From Pagrus major (lineage: Eukaryota; Chordata; Actinopteri; Spariformes; Sparidae), in NCBI RefSeq assembly GCF_040436345.1, contig NC_133223.1, positions 5,535,847 through 5,599,846 of the forward strand: 64,000 bases of DNA, given 5' to 3'. The position numbers and the translations under genes are program-made. Below, piece by piece: positions 11,601 to 21,964 of this stretch (positions are counted from its first letter, which is position 1; every line of letters begins with the position of its first letter). The notes below the pieces were generated by a model. It saw nothing but the letters and a program-made list of their open reading frames with translations, did no database searches and was not told the origin of the DNA.

Positions 11601-14205
11601 AGTAAATGAAGAATCGGATTCTCCTGGAGATCACGTTGTTGATGTGATGTGAACACAGGTGTTTTTAACAGTTCACTAGGACAATGGTGATAGAAATAAA
11701 TGATTAAAAACAATTCCAGTCTTGATGCTGCTGTATATCATTTCATAAAATTTCATCCAGTCTCGTAGGTCAATGCAGACGACTTTATCAGCATTATGCT
11801 CTTATTTTTGATGCTGATTTAATTACATGTACTGCTTGTAGAATTTTTAGCTGAAATAATTGTTGAAAAAATCACCAAAGACTCAGCAAAGAGATGTGGA
11901 GCCAGAAAAAGACAAAGCTCTGAGACATCTGTTCTCGCTCACACTGCCTCATTTGAATGAACCTTCCTGCCTGCTCTGGTTGTTGTGCCTCTATGAAAGT
12001 ATTGCCTCTTAAAAGTCTACATTTTCTTTTTCCCACGTCAGAGTGTGGTGGTGGTCCAGAAGCTACGACGGTGCTGCTGGCAGTGGTGGGCAGCATCCTG
12101 CTGGTGGGAGTGGTTCTGCTGGCCGTCTGGAAGCTGGTCATCACCATCCATGACCGGCGAGAGTTTGCACGTTTTCAGAGTGCACGTTCACGAGCCCGAT
12201 ACGAGATGGTGAGGATGACCCCCTCAGCAGTAAAATGTTGTTTGTATGCTTCACTGTAGCTATAGAACCAAACTTTATTTTTTATTACAGCCAAAGATGT
12301 CAACTGAAAATACGAGGCTCAAAGTCAAATGCAACAAAACACCACAAGTTAGAGCCACAAAACGACCAGAGTTTTGACTCAGTGCCTCTCTGGCATCAAC
12401 CGTGAGAGAGGACGTTCCAGCACCATTTCCCTGAGCCACTAAAAGCCTGCTGAAACTACTGAAACAAAACAACGTGTTATCTCTGAAAATTATGATGAGA
12501 GTCAGCAAGTGTGACACACTGGCTTCTGCTATGCAGTCTGTCTCAGACGTGTCCTAACTCTGGAATATGTTTTCTGTAAACATTGTTACTCAAAGCCAAA
12601 CCAAACTGGATTTTGAGGCCAATACCAATATTTACAGTAGGGGTGCAGCTTTTAACCAGTTTCTCTAAGAACCGCAGTTTAAAATGTCACAGTTTGTGAC
12701 TGTAAAGGCAAAGCTCTTCTCCTCTCACTCTTACAAAAGGGACATTATGGTTCATTATTTTTCTATGAAGAACAGTTGTTCATTGGGGAAAATGGAACAA
12801 ATTGCCGGTGCAACCAGCAGAATAAAGGTGGAACAAACACACCTGCATTAGAGAGACCCAACACTGAAGCTTCGTTTCCAAAAAAAAAAAGCCCCATCAG
12901 TATGGGAGCATTTTTGACACATAGAGTATCCAGAGGGGTTGTTCGGGAATATGAATATCCAATCTCGTGGAAAAAAAGGTTGCTGCTAAAATGAATTTAT
13001 TGCAACTTCTTCAAGATTGCTGTCCAGCTACACATGGTCAAGTGAAAGTCATACACAAGTTAAAACAATAAATACTGTAGTAGCAGGTTACTTCATGTAA
13101 CACTGAGTTGGTGGAGAATTAAATGTAACGTGTCATTTACAATCAACAAAGTATTGGTAGCTTATATTTCAGTGCGATACAGTTAAGAGACGGCAACAAA
13201 GCAGGAAAAGGAGCAATGCACTGTTTATAATTTAGCACTCACAAAACGGCATGTAATCCCCTCAAGACCATACAGTAACACCTGCATAAGAGATGTTTTC
13301 AATTTCCGTCTTTAATTTGACTAAAAACTGCACTTTGTCTTGACTTTTTGTTTGTTTTTATTTTTTTTTATATTTTATACTGTATTATTTGGGTATTATT
13401 TCTGTTTGGAAAGGCAGCAACCTTTAAAAACGAAAGCCAACAAAGATATGTATTAGGGACAAAATACAATAACACTAATTAACTAAATAATTAAAAATGC
13501 TCATGTGACTTTATACATCTGTAGAGCTGTGGAATAAATTACTGATAATTGTGAAACCAGGATTTTTCCTCAGACTGCAATCATACCATCAAAATCTGTA
13601 ATCGTTGCATCCCTAGTTGAGAGTGAAAGATATCCAATCATGAAATATCTGCTGACGATGTATTCAAGATTACATTCGGACATTTTATTTTGCCTTTGTT
13701 TGATAGATAACAGCAGGGAATTATAAAGAAAACGAGAGATATGTCTTGCAACAAAGGGCCCTCCTCGGTGGATGTTGCACCATAACGCACCAATAATCTT
13801 TTTGACATAAACATATAACATAACATATTTTTGATTAAGTTAGATTAGATATTAGAGAAATATTATGGACTAGTATATTTTACAGTTGGGAAAAAACTTG
13901 TCAGTGCTCTCTGGTGGACAAACTATGTAATGCGGACATGATGTTGGCATTTCTGTAGACCAGTTTCCTCTTACTTGTTGCACATCCTTACCATTAATCC
14001 TATGAGCAGCTAATATCGGCAGAAGCGGTGTATTAGAACCCTGAGCTGTCTCATTTGGAGTTCAAAGCTCTCATCTTGTGCCTTTTGTTTGTCTCTCTCA
14101 TACTGACAGGCGTCCAACCCTCTGTATAAGCAGCCGGTCTCTACACACTTTGTGGAAACAGATTTCAACATGTACGGGAAGTCTTACAACGGAGGGCTCC
14201 ACTGA
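5476..14205 (+). CDS. itgb5: Integrin beta-5, C-terminal part (5 exons; 5' end outside window)
   Basis: Integrin beta subunits pair with an alpha chain at the plasma membrane; beta-5 (with alpha-V) binds vitronectin and RGD ligands and links to the cytoskeleton through talin. Exons are 5476-5698, 7878-7978, 10850-10969, 12042-12208 and 14110-14205. All introns are GT-AG, and the joined frame gives about 234 residues to a TGA at 14203-14205. Domains in order are two cysteine-rich integrin EGF repeats, the beta-tail domain, one membrane helix, then a cytoplasmic tail with HDRREF and NPLY. Beta-5 rather than beta-3 or beta-6 is supported by [39 protein letters not shown] and RYEMASNPLY. The extracellular head (PSI, hybrid and I-like domains) lies upstream of the window. 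A paralogue of beta-5 cannot be excluded. Confidence 0.93.
7878..7978 (+). CDS. itgb5: itgb5 exon: start of beta-tail domain
   Basis: It completes the Arg codon and reads [19 protein letters not shown], then [14 protein letters not shown]. The ECxEC motif and the DNQTC sequon (NQT, a potential N-glycosylation site) fit the EGF/beta-tail junction. The acceptor is 'ctgcttcag' and the donor 'gtgagt'. Length is 101 bp, leaving one base for the next exon. Confidence 0.93.
8507..8625 (+). repeat. Dispersed repeat family B, degraded copy
   Basis: 'agctgcaacgataagtcgat' is followed by 'aattaatgat' and, further on, 'atttgctgcttttcttggta'. These blocks match the family B pieces at 16,116 and 49,708. 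It lies inside an itgb5 intron. Confidence 0.45.
8812..9226 (+). pseudogene. LINE reverse transcriptase fragment (L2/CR1-like), decayed
   Basis: One frame from about 8818 reads [19 protein letters not shown] and then [11 protein letters not shown], the RT palm signature of fish L2/CR1-type LINEs. After about 9000 the reading shifts frame to [12 protein letters not shown] and ends near [12 protein letters not shown]. The catalytic box, normally FADD or YADD, is YEDD. With the frameshift and truncation at both ends this is a dead fragment. It lies in sense orientation inside the itgb5 intron 7979-10849; the exact ends are not clear. Confidence 0.85.
10284..10555. mobile_element. Short TIR element (hAT-like MITE)
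   Basis: The left end is 'cagtggtggaagaagtattc' and the right end reads 'agttacttttcaccactg', giving imperfect inverted termini that begin CAGTGGTG. The interior is built of repeated 'aagtaaaagt' blocks. This matches an abundant teleost non-autonomous hAT-type element known to me by pattern. I could not see a clean 8-bp target duplication. Confidence 0.75.
10850..10969 (+). CDS. itgb5: itgb5 exon: beta-tail domain
   Basis: It reads [20 protein letters not shown] and then [19 protein letters not shown]. The two cysteines and the xDCVMxF pattern align with the integrin beta-tail domain next to the membrane. The acceptor is 'ttttccccctcag' and the donor 'gtcagt'. The exon is 120 bp and keeps the same one-base split at each side. 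Confidence 0.92.
12042..12208 (+). CDS. itgb5: itgb5 exon: transmembrane helix and proximal cytoplasmic tail
   Basis: After [10 protein letters not shown] comes a hydrophobic helix [20 protein letters not shown], then [12 protein letters not shown], the membrane-proximal region that clasps the alpha subunit and binds talin. It ends with [14 protein letters not shown], which fits the beta-5 tail. The donor is 'gtgagg'. The exon ends on a codon boundary after Met. Confidence 0.95.
12638..13615. mobile_element. Probable non-autonomous DNA element (TAGGGRTGCARC termini)
   Basis: The left end is 'taggggtgcagcttttaacc' and the right end is 'gtaatcgttgcatcccta', so the reverse complement of the right end begins TAGGGATGCAACG. 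Next to the left end is 'ccagtttctctaagaaccgc', a block often seen in fish hAT-type elements. There is no transposase frame inside. The pairing of these two ends is inferred, and the target duplication is not clear. Confidence 0.45.
14110..14205 (+). CDS. itgb5: itgb5 terminal coding exon: distal cytoplasmic tail
   Basis: It reads [20 protein letters not shown] and then [11 protein letters not shown], stop. The first NPxY motif (NPLY), the talin/PTB-domain site, is intact. The second site, NKSY in human beta-5 as I recall it, is GKSY here, so the asparagine of an NxxY motif is missing. The acceptor is 'ctcatactgacag'. Confidence 0.95.
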   Translation, partial: ASNPLYKQPVSTHFVETDFNMYGKSYNGGLH

Positions 14206-15128
14206 TCCCTCAGCACAGGGCGCGGCAGGACCGGTCCAACACACAGATCCCTGGAGGACGGGGCCATGGTGGACGGCGGACTAAACACACTCATCCCTCT
14301 GCACGGCTCGCAACTGAGATCAGACGTGAAATGAACTAGACTGTGTCTGAGGGAGGAATCTGTGGCCTTCTTATCTTTCAGAGGAGATTCAAGCCTACCA
14401 CAGAGACGTGACGTGACTTTTTTTTTTTCTTCATCTGTGTGATTCACTGACAGCAGTGGCGGCTGGTGGAGGAGCGACGCAGCGTGAACTCTTTGGGTTT
14501 GTTTAGATAAAGAGAGTAGAGTTAGAGTCTGCAGTTACACAAGATAAACCAAGTCTCTCATGAAAACCATAACTCCCACCACATAAAACCACACACTCGT
14601 GCTTTGTACCGAGCAGGCAGGACATTGGCTTGTATTTGTATATTTTTATAAACACTAAAAATGCCTTTTTTTAAGTATCAACTATGCACCCAACAGGACT
14701 CTGAACTATTTGAATATCACTCTGCAGAATTTCAAATTTACAGCATTTTTAAAAAAGCACATATTTCTGAAGGTGACTACGATGACGTTGTGGTTTCTAC
14801 TAACATTTACTAAGCAATAGATTTCTTACCTTCATTTTGCACAGAGAATTTAAAGAATCAAGTCTTGTAAAGATTTAGATTTTCTTTTGTGTTGTGTGTG
14901 TATGTGTGTGTGTTATTGTATGCTCCAATTGCACTCCCTTCTCTTAATCTGAATTGCAGGGTAGCAACTTACCCCCAGCCTCTGAACCCTTAAATGATAA
15001 GACTGGTATTACTCCATGTTTTTGTTTTTGTTAACAAATGTCATGAAAAGACCAAATCTCACAATATGGTATTCATACTCTACCATGTCTGTTGCAGCAA
15101 GCACATTTGTAATTACTGAAGGCACATC

Positions 15129-15940
15129 TTAAAGGTCCAGTGCGTAGGATTTAGGAGGATAATATTCCTAATATGTTTTCATTAGTGTATAATCACCTGA
15201 AACACAGAAACGTTGTGTTGTTGTACCTTAGAATGAACCTTTTATAGCTACATAGTGAGCAGAACCTCTGGTGGCCACTGTAGGGGAGGGTGAGATGAGG
15301 GGTATTCAGTTGGTCTGTAACTACACTGCTTGATGCTACTGAGGACCCTGACACACAATGTTGGGGCCGTCGGTGAGCGTCTGTGACCCTAGTTGTTGCA
15401 GTTTGTCCCCCACCGTTGTCAGCTGCTATTGGCCAACTGAGCACATTGAATCAGTGGCAGAGCCCGTCTGTCAGAGAAATCCCCCTGATTGGCTAATCAG
15501 TGCACAAGAAGAGAAAGGAAAAAACAAAGGGAAAGCACCTTGAGCCTTTTGCTGTAGTATCCAGGATTTCACCCATTTAGTTTATCCTTATTTTTGGCCT
15601 CCACCTCTTCACCGGTGCCATTTGCAGCTTTTAATCAGACATGTTCTCGATTAGAAGAGGCTATAATTGTGAGAGTGGTGTCATATAACGCTTCTTAATC
15701 ATAACAAAAGCATGTATATCCACAGTTGTGAGTCTTTCAGGTTAACTTTTTGAATGACAAATATAGACCACCACTGCCTCATGGTATGGAGGTATTTCCT
15801 CTCATGAAGCTGCTGTAGTCTTTGTGGTGTGTTTAAGTAGAGCTTTCGCTCTAGACATAGGCGATGTGAGACAGCCACTAATTCCTTGATTTCAGTTTGG
15901 GGTGTCTCGGCCCTAAATCCTGCACACTGGACCTTTTTAA
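15129..15940. mobile_element. TIR element with AAAGGTCCAGTG termini, TTAA flanks
   Basis: The left end is 'aaaggtccagtgcgtaggat' and the right end 'atcctgcacactggaccttt'; they are inverted copies over about 25 bases with a few mismatches. Both are bordered by TTAA (15,129-15,132 and 15,937-15,940), suggesting a TTAA-targeting family. There is no transposase. The left 150 bp resemble a repeat that is very common in percomorph genomes. Confidence 0.7.
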
Positions 15941-16115
15941 ATCTTGTATCAAAAATATAAAGTCATTTTTCTTAGAGGCTTTGTAATTTCCTAAACCAGC
16001 TGAGTACTGTGGTTTTTCGCAAACAGTGCTTAAATAGGTGGAAACAGTGAGTTTGTTGGGGACTATTTTCAGCAGCAGATTAATACACATGTTGGGCTCT
16101 AATGAGTATTTACAG

Positions 16116-16420
16116 TAAAACTATTATTAATAGGTTATTTGATTAGTTAATTGACGGAAAATCAATCTGCAACTAGTCTTTTCTTTGTCTTCTTTCTATA
16201 AAAAACAACTATTCTCTAGTTTTGGCTTCAGGATTTGCTGCTTTTCCCTGTTTTTCTAGTGTCTTCGTAGTTCAGACATAACAATCTGAAGATGTCACCT
16301 TGGGCATTAGGAAATTATGACAGGACTTTTTTTCTACCATTTTCAGACATTTGTTGACCAAATTAATGAAGAACATAATAAGGTGATTGATCTGTAATGA
16401 AAATAATAGATAATTGCAGT
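16116..16420 (-). repeat. Dispersed repeat family B, copy
   Basis: Blocks 'gattagttaattgacggaaa', 'aatctgcaactag', 'ggatttgctgcttttccctg', 'gatgtcaccttgggc' and 'ttcagacatttgttgacc' occur in the order known for this teleost repeat. The 51,640 copy carries other blocks of the same body. It lies in the candidate itgb5 3' UTR. Confidence 0.6.
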
Positions 16421-17278
16421 GCAACACGTGGCTCATTAACATGGTGGAGCTCTGTGGCATAGCGAGCTGTATCAAGCTTGGGATACACATTTTGGTTTTG
16501 GTCTTTCAGCTGGATGTGTTGACAGAGAATCACCAGTCCCTGAACCCTTAAAAACAAATGCCTCACAATCAGCGTTGTGTTCACATGATAAATACTGTGT
16601 ATCCAGCACTATGGTAACTGCCTTAAAGCATTCTCATATGATAAAGTAGATTTGTTTTTTTAGTGATGAGTCTCTCTCACATCTAACTTAGAATACAGAC
16701 ACATGCAGTACTTTGATTTAATGTAGATTTGGGCATATGATATGGCTGGCTGCTACATTATAAAGTCCCTGTGACACTGTGTCCACCCTGTCTGCACCGG
16801 GAATGGGTGGAAACGTTGAGACACCTTGAAGGACCCTGTCCAGAGTCATAAATCTACCGTCACTGTTCCCACAGGAAGAGGTGGAGTCTGAAGTGTCACA
16901 GGGAACTCTGACAGTGAGAAATGCTGAATGGGTTGAGACAGAAGGGTGCTCTGTGGCCTTTTAGCAATGGTCAGACAGTAAAAGTAGCAGGGACTTGGAG
17001 TTTGTATGTGTACGAGTGTCTGAGTGAAAAGAGTGTATGTAAATAATATTACATGGGGTATATGTGTACATACAGTACCAAATGAAATGTTTTCAGTTGA
17101 CTTGGCTGTGTGTCTTGGCACAGCTTACTAAAACTCGGCCACACCTTTTCAGCTCCGACATGAATCTGTAGTACGAAGTTCTTCCTGTACAGTTGTGAAC
17201 ATTTTCACATGGATGAACAGTCCACCAACGGACTCACACCACTACATGTTTATGTAATACTGCACACAGAGCAAGAAC

Positions 17279-17284
17279 AATAAA
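17279..17284 (+). terminator. itgb5: Candidate itgb5 polyadenylation signal
   Basis: AATAAA is followed about 25 bases later by the GT-rich stretch 'aatgtgtgtgttgtgtttgg', a typical downstream element. It is the first canonical signal after the itgb5 stop codon. Confidence 0.55.
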
Positions 17285-17799
17285 TCTGCTTATGTCAAAA
17301 GCCAATGTGTGTGTTGTGTTTGGCTGCATTACAAGGAGAAGCATAAATATGAGGTCTAACTTTAAACATCACACATGACTCCGACTGTGTGTGTGTGTAT
17401 GTGGGTATGAAGACTTCAAAGTTTCGTGAAACATCTGTTTGCACCACTAACCATGCTCGTACATGTTTGATGTGTCCTCTGATGCTGTAATTTACACCTC
17501 CCTGGTTAGACCCCTCCCAGATATGATGATCATTATCATACTGAAGCTTTTACTAAATGACCCTTTAATTACATATTCAGTCACATACTTCAATTAACAT
17601 ATTGCTTTGTCATTTTAAATGTACTACAGTTTTCAACTGATGAAACTGTCTCTCATACTGATGTCTCTATGACCTACATAAGCAAACAAGACCATGGCGA
17701 GAAGACTGCTGTGTAATAGTTATAGTTAATCTTTATGCCTGTCACTGGGGCAGATTCTGACTTTAGAAAATTAAAACAATTTTTATTTTTCTCATAGCT

Positions 17800-17845
17800 G
17801 GAGGAAAGAAGCTGCTCTTTAGTCTGGTGGTACAGATGTTTCTCC
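17800..17845 (-). repeat. LINE 3'-tail fragment (family D)
   Basis: It contains 'gaagctgctctttagtctgg' and 'tggtacag', the block shared with 28,775, 40,620 and 43,090. In the 40.6-kb copy this block lies downstream of RT coding sequence on the minus strand, so it is read as a LINE 3' region inserted in minus orientation. Confidence 0.5.
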
Positions 17846-20639
17846 TTTCAGAGGACACCATTGCCGCAGTGTCCCATCCAGCTGATTTTGCATTAGCTGT
17901 AGTGTGTACCAACAACCACCAGGTGGTCTATGCAACTGTCCAGACTACATTGAGCACATCAGGGCCATGACTTTCTCTCTCCTCCCTCTGGAACCAGACA
18001 CGCTGTTTAATTTCCTGATTGATTCAGTCCCTATCAAAGCATGCATCGAAGCGCATTAATTAGCAGATAACTTTGTGTCAGAATCAAAATCCTGGTTGGA
18101 TATTAGTTTGTTAATGTGTAATCATGCATCGGCTCCATACCAAGCTGCCGCTGCACAAACCTATATTTTGTTAGCCTACAAACTAGATCTCGGTGTAGTA
18201 AATAGTATAGGCTATAAACAGTAAGCAACATCTAAAATTATCCTCACTAATAACGAATAATCAATTATAATCGTTGTCTAAAGACACGGAAACGAAAGGA
18301 GAAATGAATCTATGTGCATTGTGGAGCCCATGTTTAGAGAAATGAAATACATGTAGCCTGGCCTACATTGGAAGAAACGATGAGTTGGCATGAAGAAAGA
18401 GTCTCTTCTCTTCCTCATAAAAGTGCAGATCCATAATTTCTGTGGGTGAGATGTTGCAACATTGTTTGCAATTTTTGAGAGGAGAAGAAAAAAAGACAAA
18501 AAGATTAAAAAAAGAAAAGCAAAGGGCAATAAAAAAAAAATTTAAAAACAGATTTGCAAATCTTCTATATGCTCCAATGCCACGGTCGATTCATCCGTGA
18601 AGAACACATTATCAAACTTTTCACCAGCCACTTTCCATTCCTACGCTTGCTTCAAACGCAGCTCCACATTCTTCACACGGGTCATTGGATTTGTTCTGTG
18701 AAATATGAATGATCGTAATCATAATGTTAAGAAGGCTATATTATACAACCATCCTCTGCTGCTTGAGAAAGTTTTCTATGTGTGTTTGTGTGTGATCTTT
18801 ACCTGGTCTTGCCATATTTCCAGCCAAGTTTCTTCATGGCCTCTGTGCCTTGTTTGAAGGAGCAGTTTTACTTTTCTTGCTGATAGCTCTTTGTCTGCCT
18901 TCAGTGTGGAGTCTATTATCTGCCCCATGGGTAACAAGGGGACACATGGTAAAAGTAAAATTGCAAGTTGTGTTTTTCCTTTAATGTGATTTTACCTCTT
19001 CAGTTTATATGGCTGTTTGTTCCTCTTGGCAAGGGTTTTTCAGCTGTGACGCTGGACTCTCACGCATGCTCATGATGAGCTCACTGGTTTGCAGGTCAAT
19101 CCTTGCCATTCTGTACAGTAGTTGTCAGCGTAGTCCAGTCCTGGGATGAGCAGTCGAGGGATGCCTTTTAGGGCGAACAACGTAGGCTACAGGTAAATCC
19201 ATGCCCACACACCACCACAACCCCAAGGACCTACTGTATTTATATACTGGCCAATCCTGTCATCAGGATTTTACTGTCATCATCAGGATTCAAGCACTCT
19301 GCAGGTACCTAGCGTCTACAGTTATCAAGTGCAACCCCCCGGTTTACCACTGCGGCGTCATCGTGGTAACACAGCAGCAAACAGGTCATATAAAAGGAGA
19401 CAAAGTGTACTTTGTTTCACTATTGTCATATTTATTAATCTTACACAGCCACAAATGAAGCAGAATAAAGCTGAGATTTGTAAGTCATGGCACTCTTGTC
19501 TTGGTTTGTCTCACCACTCGAAATAAATCCTCAAATCAGAGTGTCACCTGCTGCTGATGCCCCTGTCTCTCTCAGCCAGCTTACTGCTGCACACCTCTCC
19601 TGTCCATGCTTGCCATGTCCTCTCGCCCCAGAGTCATAGTCCTGTTCAGAGTAGCTGTAAATCACCTCTGTACTGTATCTTCTGTCTTCAAACTGACCTC
19701 TGTCAGCTCAGAGGCTGTGTTCACTGGGAGGCAGCTGAATCTGGTTGTATGTCGGTATGTGTGTTTGTAGGTATGTATGTACACTGGGTTTTTGACTTGT
19801 ACACTTTATTGTTTATATGAAGCACTTTGTGTGTTTTAAAAAGTGCTATACAAATAACGTTATTATTTTTGTTATAGGTGCATCTTTCTTACACTCGCTT
19901 CAATAACAAATGCACATGCTCGCCAGATGCAGATGTTTAATTACAGGAGGCAATGATGCTCATGCCACTTTTGTCTGGAGTGACCACCAGAATATAAAAA
20001 AATGAAAGTTCTTTATAGCACCTATATCGTACCTCGTATTACTGGAGTAAAATGATTTGCACATTTGTGTGAGGAGCCTCTATCTCAAACAGTCAGTTCA
20101 TACATAATGTGTTGATGTACATGAAGATGTCTGCACAGAATTAGTGATTAGAGAGATTATTGTACACCTTCACAAATCTCTGTACGCATGTATACTGATT
20201 AAAATGGATATTTACACCTTTCAAATTTTACTCAGATTAAGGCCCCACAGACCTCCAGGTTGCATGTTTTAATGTTGGTTAATGAGAAGTTTAGTCTTCT
20301 AAAACCACTTCACATCTCAGAAAATGCTGAAATGCTAAGATTTGGATTTAGACCCTCTCTAAGTCTTCTTATACAAACTGTTTCTCATGTAGGGGTCTCC
20401 ATGTTTATCTGTAGCTCGCCTGCCCAGTATGGAGGGTTAAGACGTACTTCTGACTGAAGGAAACTACAGCTGTGATGTGGTATAGGTTAATGTTTATTTT
20501 TGCTTGAGGTGAGCTCATAAGTCTCTGTACCCTTCCTCCTGGTGGTTTAGAGTGTCTCTCTTCCCTCTCTGCCCCTCCTAACTGGGTGAGAGTGTTCTGC
20601 CAGCAGTGTGACATGCTGCTGAAGTCACAGAGCTCAGGT

Positions 20640-20800
20640 TAAATCTGGCTGAGAGACAGAGGAGGAGGCAGAGCACGAGTCAGCAGAGGAAAATGAACGC
20701 TGACGATCGGGCTAATTGCTGAGCGGAGCACAGGTCTGACCCTCATTAACAGAATCAATGATGTAATTAGCTGCTGCTGAGATGCCTCCACACACAGCTT
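20640..20800. promoter_or_regulatory. Candidate conserved non-coding patch
   Basis: This non-repetitive, moderately GC-rich stretch contains homeodomain-type cores: 'ggctaattgctgagc', 'ccctcattaacag' and 'gatgtaattagctgctgctg'. It stands out from its AT-rich, repeat-laden surroundings. The call rests on texture only; conservation cannot be tested here. Confidence 0.2.
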
Positions 20801-21301
20801 CAGGGGATGATAGAAGATTGATCTCACAAAGGGAACATTTTAGTCTCTGCTGAGTACACATTTGTTGTGTTTTAGGTAACCAGACTCTTCAATATGAGTA
20901 AACAACACTTTTCCAAACAGACTTCATCGTTCATTTGTATTTTCTGTGCAATTATGTCTCTTGTCTCTGAGCTTTCAAAGCTTTTTATAGGAATTCTATA
21001 AAGTGTACATCTCTGCCTTTTACTGATATTGGGGGGAGATTCTCTTAATGTTTAAGAAAAGTGTTGTTCAGCTCTGCTTGGTAAGCAATGATTGACCATT
21101 TAATGGGAAAACCTTGGTATAGATCAAGTAGAAAGGACTGTTACATCTGATCATTTAAACTTGTGACAAATGGAGATGATTTTGCCATGATTCCAACATC
21201 CTAAAAATTCACAGTCGAGAAATTGTTCTCTAATGTTTTATGACTAAATACAACATACTCTCAGTAATGTTACAGTTTTGGAAGTCAGGTCTGTGTGTGT
21301 T

Positions 21302-21348
21302 GGTGCTGGTGCTGGTGCTGGTGCTGGTGCTGGTGCTGGTGCTGGTGC
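21302..21348. repeat. (GGTGCT)n minisatellite
   Basis: Seven perfect GGTGCT hexamers (21,302-21,343) are followed by a partial eighth. Open frames across it read Cys-Trp or Ala-Pro repeats and are not genes. Confidence 0.95.
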
Positions 21349-21746
21349 GTGCACATCTTCCTGTGCATCCAGTATTATAATGGACAGGAAGCTGAGGTCA
21401 GACTTTTTTCTCCTCTGACACCTCACACCCGTCTGAAAAAAGATTTTCCACCGGAGAAGCTACTTCTGACTTTTGAATACTTTAATATTTCAGTTCCTTT
21501 ATTTTGCCTCGTCCCTGTTTAAATAAGTTCACTTCTACCATCCTTCCGCTTAATTTCCTCCACACAGCAGCTTTCAATTCACCCTGCTGTTTCGGAATCA
21601 TTTCTCTTTATCTGATCTTTTTCCAACAGCTCTATTACTTAGAGGAAATGAAAGATGTATGTAGATGCACCTACTGTACTGTCATTAGCTGTTTTTATGG
21701 AAATTTAAGAAAAAAAAAGTGGAAAAGAAAGCACTGAAGTCCTTCA

Positions 21747-21964
21747 CTTAAAAGGGGCATTATGTAGTTTTGTAGAAGAAATTCAAAATCAGAATTTTAA
21801 TATTTACAATGTTAATGAGGTAATAATACTAACTCAGATATATTTATTTTTTCAAAAACTGTTCTCATACGAAAATAAGGTCCCCAGAACACTGTTTCAG
21901 CCAATGAAGATCTTTCTCTTCAGATTAAAATGTCTTCCCAGAAACTACACAGTGCACCTGTAAA
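21747..21964. mobile_element. Small TIR element (MITE)
   Basis: The left end 'ttaaaaggggcattatgtag' and right end 'gaaactacacagtgcacctg' are imperfect inverted copies around the core ACTACxxAxTGC. The length is about 215 bp with no coding capacity. The pattern matches a common teleost MITE. Confidence 0.5.

Larger units (their letters stand above)
14206..17300 (+). other. itgb5: itgb5 candidate 3' UTR
   Basis: I saw no AATAAA between the stop codon and 17,279, so the simplest reading is a 3.1-kb 3' UTR. It would contain a whole TIR element (15,129-15,940) and a family B repeat (16,116-16,420). No other gene is evident. A variant poly(A) signal nearer the stop could shorten it. Confidence 0.5.

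Noticed and set aside
5476..14205. Integrin beta-3 or beta-6 identity
   Set aside because: The tail RYEMASNPLY and the segments [10 protein letters not shown] and DNQTC fit beta-5; beta-3 tails end in NITYRGT and beta-6 differs after NPLY.
21244..21522. Cys-Trp and Ala-Pro repeat 'proteins'
   Set aside because: Direct translation of the (GGTGCT)n minisatellite on the two strands.
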